DNA from: Chryseobacterium cupriresistens
GTDB lineage: Bacteria > Bacteroidota > Bacteroidia > Flavobacteriales > Weeksellaceae
Assembly: GCF_046614675.1 (NCBI RefSeq)
Contig: NZ_JBKKJT010000005.1
Coordinates: forward strand, 372,001-436,000
Length of the DNA: 64,000 bases
Direction: 5' to 3'
Positions 51,338-60,820 of the stretch are shown here, piece by piece. Made by a program: the position numbers and the translations under genes. The notes under the pieces were generated by a model. That model was not told where the DNA came from and did no database searches. It saw nothing but the letters and a program-made list of their open reading frames with translations. The stretch's first letter is position 1. Each line of letters starts with the position of its first letter.

Positions 51338-52831
51338 ATGAAACAATTAAAATATATATCATTTGCTCTTATCGGATTTTTGTCGTTGGCAAGCTGCGAA
51401 AGCGAGCTGGATACAGCTCCTACTGATCAGGCCAGCAGTGTAGAAGTTTTCAAAACAGCCGAAAGTGCTGAGACGGTAGTGAACGGTACCTGGGCAAAGT
51501 TTAATAATGACGGAACAACCTATGCCAATATCGGGTATTCCACTGTGTTGAGAGCCAGTGATGCTATGGGAAGTGATGTGGCAGTATTGACCAATAAGTA
51601 TGGTTTCGCTTCTACCTATGCCTTTACAGAAATGGTTAACAGTACAGCAAGCCGCCCGCTGTTTATCTGGACTATGTTGTATTCCACTATCAATAATATG
51701 AATAATGTGATTACAAGAATTGATGGCACAGAAGGCAGCCAGGAGAAAAAGGATCAGGTAAAAGGCCAGGCAAAAGCCTTACGTGCTTTCTGTTACCTGA
51801 ATCTGGCAAGCTTTTATCAGTTCAGCTATCTTAAAGACAAATCAGCATTGACAGCCCCGATTTATACAGAACCTTCCACAACAAGCACAGTAGGGAAGAA
51901 GAGAGCAAGCCTTGAAGAAATCTATACATTGATTAAAAGTGATCTTACCGACGCCGATAACCTATTGAAAAATTATACAAGAAATAATAAGGATAAGATC
52001 AATCGTTCTGTGGTAAACGGACTTTTAGCAAGAACTTACCTGAATACAGGAGAATGGAGCAAAGCTTCAGCATCAGCAAAAATTGCAAGGGAAGGTTTCC
52101 CGCTGATGGCTCCGGAAAAGTATAAAGAAGGTTTCAATGATATCAACAACGCAGAATGGATCTGGGGACATGCACAGACCCAGGAACAGTCTGATGAAAG
52201 TTATGCCTTCCATTATCTGGATGTATCTTCCTCAGGAAGTTATTATTACAGCTTTATGGCGGATCCTTATTTTAAAGATCTTTTTGATACCAATGACATC
52301 AGATACCAGTTATTTTCATGGGACGGACAGAAAGGTAGAGAAGGATTGCTGAGGTATGCCAAATTTAAGTTTAAGCCAACCCTTATTGCAGATATTGTGT
52401 ACATGAGAGCTGCTGAAATGTACCTGATCGAAGCTGAGGCGGAAGCCAGAAACGGAAATGTTCCTCAAGCGGTAGCAGTCTTGAACCAGTTGAAATCTGC
52501 CAGAAATGCTAATATTTATTCTGGATCATTGTCACAGAATGCAGTAGTAGATGCCGTTCTGATTGAAAGAAGAAAAGAATTATTCGGCGAAGGATTCTCC
52601 CTTTCAGATATCATCAGAACGCAGGGTACAGTAGTAAGAAAACCGTTTGTAGATGCTGACGGCAAACCGATAAAAGTTCAGATCACTACACCGGACGGAA
52701 CCGTGAAAACAGTAGACGGTAAAGGACATTCCGTTCTTGATTTCCCAGATAAAACTGCTTTCACCCCAAACAGTACTTATTATTTATTCAGTATTCCACA
52801 AAGGGAATTTGAGAATAACCCGAATTTATGA
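51338..52831 (+). CDS. SusD/RagB-family lipoprotein
   Basis: The 497-residue protein has a lipoprotein signal with Cys20 (FLSLASCES), an N-terminal TAPTDQASSVEVF segment, the helical core with AKALRAFCYLNLASFYQF near 145-160, and the C-terminal ERRKELFGEGFSLSDIIR block. It should be the extracellular lid of the riboswitch-controlled transporter and share its transcript, since only 18 bases separate the genes. A terminator follows. Confidence 0.95.
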   Translation: MKQLKYISFALIGFLSLASCESELDTAPTDQASSVEVFKTAESAETVVNGTWAKFNNDGTTYANIGYSTVLRASDAMGSDVAVLTNKYGFASTYAFTEMVNSTASRPLFIWTMLYSTINNMNNVITRIDGTEGSQEKKDQVKGQAKALRAFCYLNLASFYQFSYLKDKSALTAPIYTEPSTTSTVGKKRASLEEIYTLIKSDLTDADNLLKNYTRNNKDKINRSVVNGLLARTYLNTGEWSKASASAKIAREGFPLMAPEKYKEGFNDINNAEWIWGHAQTQEQSDESYAFHYLDVSSSGSYYYSFMADPYFKDLFDTNDIRYQLFSWDGQKGREGLLRYAKFKFKPTLIADIVYMRAAEMYLIEAEAEARNGNVPQAVAVLNQLKSARNANIYSGSLSQNAVVDAVLIERRKELFGEGFSLSDIIRTQGTVVRKPFVDADGKPIKVQITTPDGTVKTVDGKGHSVLDFPDKTAFTPNSTYYLFSIPQREFENNPNL

Positions 52832-52863
52832 GATATAGTCCATAATTAGATTGATTTTTTGAG

Positions 52864-52887
52864 CCACTGCTTTTTGCGGTGGTTTTT
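52864..52887 (+). terminator. Terminator after the second SusC/SusD pair
   Basis: CCACTGC (52864-52870) pairs with GCGGTGG (52876-52882), with one G-T pair, around TTTTT, followed by a T run. Confidence 0.85.
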
Positions 52888-52947
52888 GTCTTTAAGAATT
52901 TTTGTATAAGTCATTGAAAAGTATCCACTCTCCAATTAAAGATCTTG

Positions 52948-53463
52948 TTATTTTACGGGCAAAGTTTTTCTTTTCTCAAAAATGGAAACTAAACCTTCAT
53001 TAAAAATAATCTTATTACCATCTATTTTACCGTTAGTTACTCTCCTGGTATACCATTTTGTTTTACCTTGAGAAGCAGGAATGAATTCTTCGATAAAAAT
53101 CTCATTATTTTTTATTCTATATTTTCCTCCGTAATAAACAGAATTTTTTCCTCTATGCTCATCAAATTTTCCAAAATACATAAGTGATTCATTCTTGAAA
53201 AAACCATCATTATGAAAAATAATTATCCTTGGATTCTTCATTTCTCCTTCATTGTAATATCTCCCCTCAAAGACCTGAACATAATATGTGGTAGTATCAA
53301 TTTTTTTTAAATCTTCTTCAGAAGGTTTTTCTTTAAATGAATATTGTACTTTATCATTTAATAAGGGTTCATCATATTTATCTTTTTCTATTTTGTATAG
53401 TTTTTGTCCACAGCTGTTTAAAAATACCATCATGCAGAGTATTGAAAAAATATATTTAATCAT
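52948..53463 (-). CDS. Lipoprotein of unknown function
   Basis: The ATG at 53463 is used instead of an in-frame TTG two codons upstream; it gives 171 residues. The signal sequence MIKYIFSILCMMVFLNSCGQ ends in a lipobox with Cys18, so the protein is likely membrane-anchored by lipid. The rest is rich in Lys, Tyr, Glu and Asn with alternating beta strands (RYYNEGEMKNPRIIIFHNDG, KYRIKNNEIFIEEF), like small lipocalin- or META-like barrels, but I cannot assign a family. It is a single gene convergent with the SusD gene. Confidence 0.75.
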   Translation of the reverse strand: MIKYIFSILCMMVFLNSCGQKLYKIEKDKYDEPLLNDKVQYSFKEKPSEEDLKKIDTTTYYVQVFEGRYYNEGEMKNPRIIIFHNDGFFKNESLMYFGKFDEHRGKNSVYYGGKYRIKNNEIFIEEFIPASQGKTKWYTRRVTNGKIDGNKIIFNEGLVSIFEKRKTLPVK

Positions 53464-53712
53464 AATCAAAAATTTTTTATTTGTATGCTATAGTGGAAAG
53501 GTCAGGTTGTTTCACTTCATTTTTATTGAAGCGAACAAAAGGTGATCAAGAGAATATTTCATATATGCTTTTTGATGTTGAGTTATTTTTTATTTTCAAT
53601 GATATGAATTTTATTTTTATCATAAAGGACTGGTATAGTATTTGTGAATAAGTTTTTCCGTAAAGAATATTGGGTAAATGCTCAATAAATAATTCATTTT
53701 ACAAAAAATCTC

Positions 53713-53720
53713 TACCTTTG
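53713..53720 (+). promoter_or_regulatory. Candidate -7 box just before a start codon
   Basis: TACCTTTG matches TAnnTTTG and ends 4 bases before the ATG at 53725. If it is used, the mRNA would be leaderless or start inside the codon. Confidence 0.4.
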
Positions 53721-53724
53721 TACC

Positions 53725-54048
53725 ATGAACCTCTTAAGATGGATACTGGCAATTTATTTCATGGCGCTATCATTGATGCCATGTGCTGATGTGTCTCATC
53801 CACAGAATTCCGGGAACAAAATAGTTTCCCTGAGTGTTAAGGAAAATCATTCAAAAGAAAAAGGAGACATCTGTTCTCCGCTGTGTGCCTGCAGCTGTTG
53901 CCAGATAACAGTTTCAGCATTTAAAATGGATCCTTTATTGGAAATTCCCGAGCAGATTCCTGCTTATTTTTCAAAGAAGATTTTATTCCACAAAAACGAC
54001 TTTGCTTACCAGGTTTACGATCCTATCTGGCAGCCTCCTAAAATTTAA
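53725..54048 (+). CDS. Small Cys-rich secreted protein upstream of the metal efflux genes (DUF6660-like)
   Basis: The 107-residue protein has an N-terminal signal or anchor (MNLLRWILAIYFMALSLMP) followed by a Cys-rich cluster CSPLCACSCCQ (Cys50, 54, 56, 58, 59) suited to binding metal ions, and ends in an aromatic YDPIWQPP tail. Small proteins of this kind stand before CusA-type genes in Flavobacteriia; the DUF6660 name is from memory. A periplasmic metal-binding or sensing role is suggested by the cysteines and the neighbours. Confidence 0.7.
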   Translation: MNLLRWILAIYFMALSLMPCADVSHPQNSGNKIVSLSVKENHSKEKGDICSPLCACSCCQITVSAFKMDPLLEIPEQIPAYFSKKILFHKNDFAYQVYDPIWQPPKI

Positions 54049-54103
54049 TTTTTATTGATTTTTTAGAAAGTTATGCTTTCTAATACTTATTCGTGCTTAA
54101 AAC

Positions 54104-54141
54104 TTTGCAATACCATTGCAGAGGTTTTCAGGATATTTTTG
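54104..54141 (+). promoter_or_regulatory. Putative metal-responsive operator and promoter of the RND pump
   Basis: A dyad TGCAAT-ACC-ATTGCA (54106-54120) is followed after 13 bases by the -7 box TATTTTTG (54134-54141). The same dyad with the same 13-base spacing stands before the P-type ATPase gene at 62146-62181. A Fur-family regulator is encoded next to that second site. The leader also contains a small hairpin (CAGTAT-TTT-ATACTG, 54145-54159). Confidence 0.65.
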
Positions 54142-54196
54142 CTGCAGTATTTTATACTGTGTGCATTCACTTTTCAATAAAAATTAAATACAAATC

Positions 54197-57100
54197 GTGT
54201 TAGATAAAATCATAAAATTCAGTATCAAAAACAAGGTGATCATTGGATTGATGACCCTGGTGCTGATCATCTGGGGAACATGGAGTGCCACCAGATTACC
54301 GATAGATGCTGTACCGGATATCACCAATAACCAGGTACAGATCATTACCGTATGTCCTACGCTGGCGGGACAAGAAGTAGAACAGTTGGTTACCTTTCCC
54401 ATTGAACAGAGTATTGCCAATGTTCCCGATATTCAGGAGACAAGAAGCATTTCAAGATTTGGACTTTCTGTGATTACAGTAGTGTTCAAAGAAAATGTAG
54501 ATGTTTACTTTGCGAGACAGCTTATCAATGAACAGCTGAAAAACGCAGTCGAAGAAATTCCAAAAGGAGTAGGAACTCCCGAGCTGGCTCCTGTAAGTAC
54601 AGGACTTGGAGAAGTATACCAGTATATTCTTCACCCTAAAAAAGGAAGCGAAAAGAAATACAATGCTAAAGAGCTCCGTACCATGCAGGACTGGATCGTT
54701 CGCAGACAGCTGAACGGAACACCGGGAGTGGCGGAGATCAACAGTTTCGGAGGGGAATTAAAACAATATGAAGTCGCTATTGATCCCAATCGGTTGAAAG
54801 CAATGGGAACAAGTATCACTGAAATATTTACAGCGCTTGAAAAAAACAATCAGAATACAGGAGGAGCTTATATTGATAAAAAACCCAACGCCTATTTCAT
54901 CCGTGGAATTGGTCTGGTTACCTCTTTGGAAGACATTAAAAACATTGCGGTTAAAAATGAAACAGGAAGCGTTCCGATTTTTATAAAAGATGTTGCTGAT
55001 GCTCGTTTAGGAAGTGCCGTTCGCTACGGAGCCTTGACTTATGATGGAAAGGTAGATGCTGTGGGTGGAGTAGTCATGATGCTGAAAGGGGCGAATAGTA
55101 ATGAAGTGGTCAGCAACATCAAAGCAAAAATTCCGACCATTCAGAAATCTCTTCCTGATGATGTTATTATAGAACCATTTCTGGACAGAACAGACCTTGT
55201 AGACAGAGCCATCAATACCGTACAGAAAAACCTCATCGAAGGAGCACTGATCGTTATTTTCGTTCTTGTCATTTTTCTTGGAAACCTGAGAGCCGGGCTT
55301 ATCGTGGCTTCGGCCATTCCGCTTTCTTTGTTATTTGCTTTAGGAATGATGAATGTTTTCGGGGTAAGCGCCAATCTGATGAGCCTTGGAGCCATAGACT
55401 TCGGGTTGATTGTAGATGGTGCCGTGATTATTGTAGAAGCAACCCTGCATCATTTAGGCGTAAGGAAATCTACCCGTGCTTTGACACAGTCTGAAATGGA
55501 TGAAGAAGTATTCCTTTCTGCCTCAAAGATCAGAAGCAGTGCGGCCTTCGGAGAAATCATCATTCTTATCGTATACATTCCGATTCTTACCCTGGCAGGT
55601 GTAGAAGGAAAAATGTTTACCCCAATGGCCAAAACAGTAGGATTTGCCATTCTGGGAGCATTGATTCTATCCCTGACCTATATCCCCATGATGAGTGCTT
55701 TGTTTTTATCTAAGAAAATATCCCATAAAGAAACCTTCTCTGATAAAATGATGAACCGCCTTCAAAAGATCTATCAGCCATTATTACAAAAAGCAATCAA
55801 AGTAAAGTATATCATTGTTTCTGCAACAGCTGTAGTGTTCCTTATCTCTGCTTTTATCTTTAAAAATATGGGTGGGGAATTTATCCCGCAGCTGCAGGAG
55901 GGAGACTTTGCATTCCACTGTATTTTACCGCAGGGAAGTTCTTTGAGCCAGAGTATAGAAACCTCCATGCAGGCATCAAGGATTATCAAACAGTTTGATG
56001 AAGTGAAAATGGTAGTCGGAAAAACCGGTTCTGCTGAGGTTCCTACAGACCCGATGCCACCTGAAGCAACTGATATGATCGTGGTATTAAAGCCACAAAG
56101 CGAATGGAAAACCAAAAAATCTTATAATGAACTGGCCGATGAGATCAGTGAAAAACTGGAAACGATTCCCGGAGTATTCTTTGAGAAAAATCAACCTATC
56201 CAGATGCGTTTCAATGAGCTGATGACCGGGATCAGACAGGATGTTGCCGTAAAGATCTTCGGGGAAAACCTTGATTCTCTTGCCATATATGCAGATAAAG
56301 TTGGGAAAGTCATTCAGACTGTTGATGGGGCTACAGCTCCTCAGATTGAAAGAGTGAGCGGTCTTCCGCAGATCAATGTACAGTATGACAGAACAAGAAT
56401 TGCCAATTACGGTTTGAATATCGAAGATGTCAATAATGCAGTAAGCACGGCCTTTGCCGGAAAAGCTGCCGGTCAGGTCTTTGAAAATGAGAGACGCTTT
56501 GACCTGGTAGTTCGTCTCGACAGTCTTCACAGAACCGATATTTCAGATGTGAATAATCTGATGATAACATCCGCCAGCGGTGCGCAGATTCCATTGTCAC
56601 AGGTGGCTAATATAAGTTATAAACTGGGGCCTGCGCAGATCAGCCGTGAACAGGGAAAACGGAGAATTGTGATTGGGTTCAATGTAAAAGACCGTGATGT
56701 GGAAAGTGTGGTGAAAGATATTCAGGCAAAACTGGAGAAAGTGAAACTGCCTTCCGGATACTACTTTACTTACGGAGGTCAGTTTGAAAACCTGCAGGAA
56801 GCAAGCCAACGTCTGATGATCGCTGTTCCTGTATCATTGCTTCTGATTTTTATGCTTCTGTATTTTACTTTCCGTTCATTCAAGCAGGCTGCATTGATTT
56901 TCACAGCCATTCCTATGAGTGCTATTGGGGGTGTCTTTGCGCTTTTAGTAAGAGACATGCCTTTCAGTATCAGTGCCGGAATTGGATTTATTGCTCTTTT
57001 TGGAGTAGCAGTATTGAACGGAATTGTTTTGATAGGAACATTCAATCAATTAGAAAAAGAAGGCGAAACGGATATTCTGAAAAGAGTCTTTGAAGGAACG

Positions 57101-58558
57101 AAAACCAGATTGAGACCGGTACTGATGACGGCTACCGTAGCTTCACTAGGATTTTTGCCAATGGCTATTTCCACCGGAGCCGGAGCTGAAGTACAGAAAC
57201 CTTTGGCGACAGTAGTAATTGGGGGTCTGGTAACGGCAACATTCCTTACATTATTCGTTTTACCGATGCTGTACATTATTTTTAACACAAAGATTTTGAA
57301 AAGAAAGAATAATAATACGGGAATGATTACTGCCGTTTTGGCAGTAGGATTCATAATGGTGGGACAGACTTTTAACGCACAGTCCAGACCAATTTCCATA
57401 GAACAGGCGGTAGAACAGGCAGTGAACAATAATTTAACCCTGCAGTCAAAAGACTTAAGCATTAAATCCGCTGAAGTATTAAGGGCAACTGCAAAAGAAC
57501 TCCCGAAATTAAGTTTTGAAGCTCAGCTTGGTCAGTACAACAGCCCAAAGTTTGACCAATCGTTTGCGATCTCACAGAGCATTCCTTTTCCGACACTTTT
57601 TAAAGCAAGAAAAGATTTAATCAATGAGAATATTAAAAGCAAGCAGATTGATAAAGAGATTACAGCCAATGAGCTGATAAAACAGGTGCGTACTTACTAT
57701 TACCAGATTGAATACCTTCAGTATAACAAGGCTCAGCTGACCAGTCTTGATCAATATTATGAAGAGTTTATCAGAATTGCAACCGTGAGATTTAAAGCAG
57801 GTGATATCAAGAAAATAGAAATCAGTACTGCAGAAACCCAGAAAGGAGAAATTGATCTGCTGCTCAGACAAAATGAAGTTTATCTGAATAACGCTTACAG
57901 GAATTTAAAGACTCTGATGAACACTTCGGAAGATATTGAAGTTTCGTTTAACAAAGATTATGCTCCTTTAAAAGCAGAAAATGTCCTCGACAGTGCTGTG
58001 GTTGCCAACAATCCTACGGTAAAAGCTTTTTACCAGGAAATGGAGATCGCCGAAAAAAATAAAAAAGTTGAAAAATCCCTCGGACTGCCGGATTTCAGTT
58101 TAGGATACACCAATCAGTCTTTGATAGGCCTGCATACCATTAACGGACAGGAAAATTTTTATAATTCAGGAAAACGCTTTCAGTCGGCAACAGTAGGAGT
58201 AGCGATTCCATTGACATTTGGAGCGACGAAGGCAAGAATTCAGGCGCTGGAATATGAAAAACAGGTTGCGGAAACCAATGCTAGAATGCAGCAGAAACAG
58301 CTTTCCGCTCAGTTGGAAAATGCCTTCAGTCAGTATCAGCAGGATTTACAGCAATATGAATATTACACAGATCAGGCGCTTCCTAATGCTGAAAAAATTG
58401 TAAAAGCAGCTCAACTGGGATATAAAACAGGGGAAATTTCCTATGTAGAATATCTTTTTGCCCTGCAGACTGCCACAAATATTCAATTAAAATACCTGGA
58501 ATCTATCCAGCAGGTGAATCAATCTGTAGTTACTATTAATTCAATCATCAATAAATAA
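54197..58558 (+). CDS. CusA/CzcA-family heavy-metal RND pump fused to a TolC-like outer-membrane factor
   Basis: The 1453-residue protein starts at GTG. Residues 1 to about 1035 are a heavy-metal RND pump: N-terminal helix, RLPIDAVPDITNNQVQI, proton-relay acids Asp401, Asp407 and Glu414 in the fourth helix, and twelve helices in all. From residue 1043 a new signal-like segment (MITAVLAVGFIMVG) leads into a TolC/CusC-type outer-membrane factor (AVEQAVNNNLTLQSKDL, then long coiled-coil helices to the end). It should expel Co/Zn/Cd or Cu/Ag with the adaptor encoded next. Confidence 0.93.
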   Translation: MLDKIIKFSIKNKVIIGLMTLVLIIWGTWSATRLPIDAVPDITNNQVQIITVCPTLAGQEVEQLVTFPIEQSIANVPDIQETRSISRFGLSVITVVFKENVDVYFARQLINEQLKNAVEEIPKGVGTPELAPVSTGLGEVYQYILHPKKGSEKKYNAKELRTMQDWIVRRQLNGTPGVAEINSFGGELKQYEVAIDPNRLKAMGTSITEIFTALEKNNQNTGGAYIDKKPNAYFIRGIGLVTSLEDIKNIAVKNETGSVPIFIKDVADARLGSAVRYGALTYDGKVDAVGGVVMMLKGANSNEVVSNIKAKIPTIQKSLPDDVIIEPFLDRTDLVDRAINTVQKNLIEGALIVIFVLVIFLGNLRAGLIVASAIPLSLLFALGMMNVFGVSANLMSLGAIDFGLIVDGAVIIVEATLHHLGVRKSTRALTQSEMDEEVFLSASKIRSSAAFGEIIILIVYIPILTLAGVEGKMFTPMAKTVGFAILGALILSLTYIPMMSALFLSKKISHKETFSDKMMNRLQKIYQPLLQKAIKVKYIIVSATAVVFLISAFIFKNMGGEFIPQLQEGDFAFHCILPQGSSLSQSIETSMQASRIIKQFDEVKMVVGKTGSAEVPTDPMPPEATDMIVVLKPQSEWKTKKSYNELADEISEKLETIPGVFFEKNQPIQMRFNELMTGIRQDVAVKIFGENLDSLAIYADKVGKVIQTVDGATAPQIERVSGLPQINVQYDRTRIANYGLNIEDVNNAVSTAFAGKAAGQVFENERRFDLVVRLDSLHRTDISDVNNLMITSASGAQIPLSQVANISYKLGPAQISREQGKRRIVIGFNVKDRDVESVVKDIQAKLEKVKLPSGYYFTYGGQFENLQEASQRLMIAVPVSLLLIFMLLYFTFRSFKQAALIFTAIPMSAIGGVFALLVRDMPFSISAGIGFIALFGVAVLNGIVLIGTFNQLEKEGETDILKRVFEGTKTRLRPVLMTATVASLGFLPMAISTGAGAEVQKPLATVVIGGLVTATFLTLFVLPMLYIIFNTKILKRKNNNTGMITAVLAVGFIMVGQTFNAQSRPISIEQAVEQAVNNNLTLQSKDLSIKSAEVLRATAKELPKLSFEAQLGQYNSPKFDQSFAISQSIPFPTLFKARKDLINENIKSKQIDKEITANELIKQVRTYYYQIEYLQYNKAQLTSLDQYYEEFIRIATVRFKAGDIKKIEISTAETQKGEIDLLLRQNEVYLNNAYRNLKTLMNTSEDIEVSFNKDYAPLKAENVLDSAVVANNPTVKAFYQEMEIAEKNKKVEKSLGLPDFSLGYTNQSLIGLHTINGQENFYNSGKRFQSATVGVAIPLTFGATKARIQALEYEKQVAETNARMQQKQLSAQLENAFSQYQQDLQQYEYYTDQALPNAEKIVKAAQLGYKTGEISYVEYLFALQTATNIQLKYLESIQQVNQSVVTINSIINK

Positions 58559-58559
58559 C

Positions 58560-59789
58560 ATGAAACTAAAACACAATATCATATATCTTACAGTCACGGC
58601 TCTTTCTATCATAAGCTGCGGAAAACAGGAAAAGGCAACGGAAAAGGCAGATATTAAAACCGAACAATCGGAAAAAGGCCATGACGAGGAACCTCAAACC
58701 ATAGCTTCTCTTACAGAGGATCAGATGAAATCTGTAGGCATTGCTTTGGGAACTGTAGAAATGAAAGAGCTGACATCCACGATAAAAGCTAACGGTTTAC
58801 TGAGCGTTCCCAATAGTAATAAAGCAACCATCACTTCCCTGTATGGAGGAATCATCAAAACCATCAATATTCAGGTAGGAAGTATTGTGAAAAAAGGGCA
58901 GGTCATTGCCACCATTGCCAATCCGGAATATATCCAGCTTCAGGAAGATTATCTGACTACCAATAGCCGAATTACCTATGCAGAACAGGAATACAGAAGA
59001 CAGAGAGAGCTTTTTGATAATGATGCAGGCGCAAAGAAAAATCTTCAGAGTGCTGATGCTGAGCTTAAAACCTTAAGAACAAAAAGAGCATCTCTTTTGA
59101 AACAGCTTCAGATGATGGGAATAAGCCCTGGAAAAGTAAGCAATGGAAACATGAAATCCGGTTTGGTGATTACAGCACCAATCAGTGGAACAATCAGCAG
59201 TATTACAGCACAGATCGGAAGTTATGTGGATATCTCTTCTCCCGTTGCTACAGTGATCGATAACGGTTCTATTCATCTCGATCTTCAGGTATTTGAAAAA
59301 GATCTTCCTAAAATGAGGGTAGGGCAGATTGTTCATTTTAAACTGACGAACAATCCGGAAACCGAATATGATGCAAGAATTTACAGCATAGGATCTTCTT
59401 TTGAAAACGAAAGTAAAACCATCTCTATGCATTGCGAAGTAATTGGAAACAAATCCGGACTGATTGACGGAATGAATATCACCGGAATTGTAAGTCTTGA
59501 TAAAAGTACAACTCCTGCAGTGCCTACAGAAGCCATTGTAGAAGCAGATGGAAAATACTATGTGTTTATTCAGACCGATAAAAAAGCGGAAGAAGAACAT
59601 GAAGAAAAAGGAAAACCACATCCGAAAACCTTAAATTTTGAGAAAATAGAAGTGGTAAAAGGAACTTCCGATATGGGATATACTGCGATAACTCCGGTAG
59701 GAAATATTCCTGACAATGCAAAAATAGTAGTGAAAGGAGCCTTTTTCGTGAATGCAAAACTGGTGAATTCCGGAGAACACGAACATTAA
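58560..59789 (+). CDS. Periplasmic adaptor of the heavy-metal RND pump (CusB/CzcB-like)
   Basis: The 409-residue lipoprotein has Cys20 in SIISCGKQ, then a charged linker, a barrel-sandwich hybrid domain (YGGIIKTINIQVGSIVKKGQVIATI), an alpha-helical hairpin (about 120-190), and a beta-barrel region (VITAPISGTISSI onward). A His/Glu-rich stretch (EEEHEEKGKPHPKT) near 342 and a terminal GEHEH may bind metal ions. The ATG follows the pump stop by one base, so the two are coupled. Confidence 0.93.
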   Translation: MKLKHNIIYLTVTALSIISCGKQEKATEKADIKTEQSEKGHDEEPQTIASLTEDQMKSVGIALGTVEMKELTSTIKANGLLSVPNSNKATITSLYGGIIKTINIQVGSIVKKGQVIATIANPEYIQLQEDYLTTNSRITYAEQEYRRQRELFDNDAGAKKNLQSADAELKTLRTKRASLLKQLQMMGISPGKVSNGNMKSGLVITAPISGTISSITAQIGSYVDISSPVATVIDNGSIHLDLQVFEKDLPKMRVGQIVHFKLTNNPETEYDARIYSIGSSFENESKTISMHCEVIGNKSGLIDGMNITGIVSLDKSTTPAVPTEAIVEADGKYYVFIQTDKKAEEEHEEKGKPHPKTLNFEKIEVVKGTSDMGYTAITPVGNIPDNAKIVVKGAFFVNAKLVNSGEHEH

Positions 59790-59922
59790 TGAAAGCAGCC
59801 GGAACCAGTAAAATGTCGATTTTAATCCTTAAATTAGAGCTGTTTACGGAATTTTTATTGAATAGAAACGGCAGAAAAAAAGTAAAGAGTATCTCACCGA
59901 ATTTTTAATAAATGACCTGATT

Positions 59923-60804
59923 ATGTTACTAAACAAAAAAATATCAGTCTGGTATTTCATCCGTGAAATAAAAACCCAAATTCTGTTCATCGGAATATTT
60001 GCCATAGCTATTGGTCTTCTGGACGAATTGCCGTGGTTTCGCAAAATATCACTGCCCTTAAATATCCCTGCATTGCTGGGAACAGCCGTATCTCTGCTGC
60101 TGGCATTCCGTACCTCCCAATCTTATGAAAGATGGTGGGAGGCCAGAACAGTATGGGGTGCTATCGTAAATGATTCCCGGACTTTTGTGAGACTGATCAT
60201 TCAGTTTATGCCTGCAGGAGATGATAAAGCAATAAAAGGTTTTGCCGAAAGACAGATCATCTGGACCTATGCCCTTGGAGAATCTCTGAGAAAGCTTCCG
60301 TTTTCTGAAAAAGTTCAGCAGTATCTGGATAAACATCAGATCAACGCTGTCAATATTCCCAATGCTATTCTGGATGAACATTCAAGACAGCTGAAAGAAA
60401 TGGCAGCATCCAAAGGATTGACGGATTTCCAGCAAATGCAGCTGAATGATATCATCACAAGACTCTGCGACAGTATGGGAAAATGCGAAAGACTGAAGAA
60501 TACCGTTTTTCCACGGTCTTACAGTGTTTTGGTTCATATTCTGATCTATGTTTTTGCAGCCATTCTTCCGTTTGGGCTTGATGATTCACAGCTGTTGGTA
60601 GAAATTGCAATCACTTTCCTGGTTCCGGTGACATTCATTGCTATTGAAAAAACATCCATCATTATGCAGGATCCGTTTGAAAATGGTCCTGTTGATACTC
60701 CAATGACCTCTCTGGCACAGACTATAGAAATCAATATCAGACAGATGATTGGTGAGCAGAATGTTCCCCCAAAAAAAGAAAATACATCTTATTATGAAAT
60801 GTAA
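59923..60804 (+). CDS. Bestrophin-family membrane channel
   Basis: The 293-residue protein has the bestrophin layout: LRFRTS-type block seen here as LAFRTSQSYERWWEARTVWGAIVNDSR split across helix 2 (about 58-84), cytoplasmic helices, and the late EKTSIIMQDPFENGPVDTPMTSL segment typical of the bacterial members (UPF0187). Bacterial bestrophins form pentameric channels, with cation selectivity shown for at least one. Its position between the RND adaptor and the CDF exporter hints at a role linked to metal or charge balance, which is inference. A 133-base gap precedes it without a clear promoter. Confidence 0.88.
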   Translation: MLLNKKISVWYFIREIKTQILFIGIFAIAIGLLDELPWFRKISLPLNIPALLGTAVSLLLAFRTSQSYERWWEARTVWGAIVNDSRTFVRLIIQFMPAGDDKAIKGFAERQIIWTYALGESLRKLPFSEKVQQYLDKHQINAVNIPNAILDEHSRQLKEMAASKGLTDFQQMQLNDIITRLCDSMGKCERLKNTVFPRSYSVLVHILIYVFAAILPFGLDDSQLLVEIAITFLVPVTFIAIEKTSIIMQDPFENGPVDTPMTSLAQTIEINIRQMIGEQNVPPKKENTSYYEM

Positions 60805-60820
60805 TTAAACCATACACAAT

